This document shows positions 43,002-43,225 of a stretch of DNA of 43,225 bases, one piece after another. The stretch is taken from NCBI GenBank assembly GCA_016764435.1, contig JAESRX010000065.1, positions 1-43,225 on the forward strand. The letters run 5' to 3'. Both the position numbers and the translations under genes were made by a program. Origin of the DNA: Flavobacteriaceae bacterium (GTDB taxonomy: Bacteria; Bacteroidota; Bacteroidia; Flavobacteriales; Flavobacteriaceae). The stretch's first letter is position 1, and every line of letters starts with the position of its first letter. Below the pieces are notes generated by a model. That model was not told where the DNA came from. It did not search any database and saw nothing but the letters and a program-made list of their open reading frames with translations.

Positions 43002-43225
43002 ATGATATACGATAAACACGGGTCATTAGTAATGACCGAAACCAACTATAGCGTAGACAGACCAGCAGCAGCAAACCCAATCAAAATTCAAGATTTAAGT
43101 TTCCGTGATGGACACCAGTCTTTATTCGCCACCAGAGGAAGAACAGAAGACATGCTTCCTATTGCTGAGCAAATGGACGAAGTAGGATTTCATGCCATCG
43201 AAACTTGGGGTGGAGCTACTTTTGA
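43002..43225 (+). CDS. OadA/PycB-like carboxyltransferase, 5' part only
   Basis: The window ends after 74 codons. The readable part contains [20 protein letters not shown], close to the conserved RDxHQSLxATRxRT motif of the oxaloacetate decarboxylase alpha / pyruvate carboxylase carboxyltransferase TIM barrel. [15 protein letters not shown] and ETWGGATF follow. The aspartate and histidine of RDGHQS help bind the metal and substrate. Whether a biotinyl domain is fused at the C-terminus cannot be seen. It continues the operon with the two genes before it. Confidence 0.9.
   Translation, partial: MIYDKHGSLVMTETNYSVDRPAAANPIKIQDLSFRDGHQSLFATRGRTEDMLPIAEQMDEVGFHAIETWGGATF

Overview
The window looks like the chromosome of a marine-type Flavobacteriaceae bacterium (Bacteroidetes). 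It is AT-rich. Several genes have the Bacteroidetes -7 promoter element TAnnTTTG in front, and Shine-Dalgarno sites are mostly lacking. The gene content is typical of the group: a 3-hydroxyacyl-CoA dehydrogenase with its hydratase domain at the C-terminus, a DUF6268 outer-membrane protein, a ThiF-rhodanese fusion, a TPP-riboswitch thiamine operon, and a GH29 fucosidase. The genus cannot be fixed from the sequence alone.

Region 1 (1-6130) is the accessory part. A minus-strand cluster runs HlyD-family adaptor, C39-peptidase ABC exporter, small winged-HTH regulator, then three small peptide genes at 618-791, 457-597 and 249-440. Two of the peptides carry textbook double-glycine leaders. This is a complete bacteriocin-type (or signal-peptide) production and export system. 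Upstream lie a frameshifted second copy of the regulator, a ParE/RelE-type toxin-antitoxin pair and a start-less small-peptide remnant. Together they suggest a degraded duplicate of the cluster. A 13-bp motif is shared by the gaps in front of the peptide genes and of the HlyD gene.

Region 2 (6131-13180): a secreted GH29 alpha-L-fucosidase with an inserted PA14 domain; a 7-bp tandem repeat array; an NtrC-type response regulator without a Fis DNA-binding domain, behind a DUF6268 outer-membrane protein gene; and a two-gene ABC export system.

Region 3 (13149-19652): a MarR regulator heads a fatty-acid beta-oxidation operon (FadJ-like, thiolase, acyl-CoA dehydrogenase). It is interrupted by a nonsense-mutated four-helix-bundle (IVS/S23-like) gene flanked by inverted 9-bp repeats.

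Region 4 (19967-29757): a 1-Cys peroxiredoxin, an orphan acidic protein, and the thiamine operon thiS-thiC-(thiE-like)-thiD-thiE-thiG-thiH-thiF behind a TPP riboswitch and intrinsic terminator, then cytidylate kinase.

Region 5 (29984-43225) is housekeeping: queE, a HerA-like ATPase, a lipoprotein, folD and ffh, msrB with an alpha/beta hydrolase, an M48 peptidase lipoprotein, an Atg22/UMF1-type MFS transporter with an RluA pseudouridine synthase, and the start of a biotin-dependent decarboxylase/carboxylase operon. That operon has a carboxyltransferase, a 61-aa protein resembling a decarboxylase small subunit, and a truncated OadA-like gene at the window edge.
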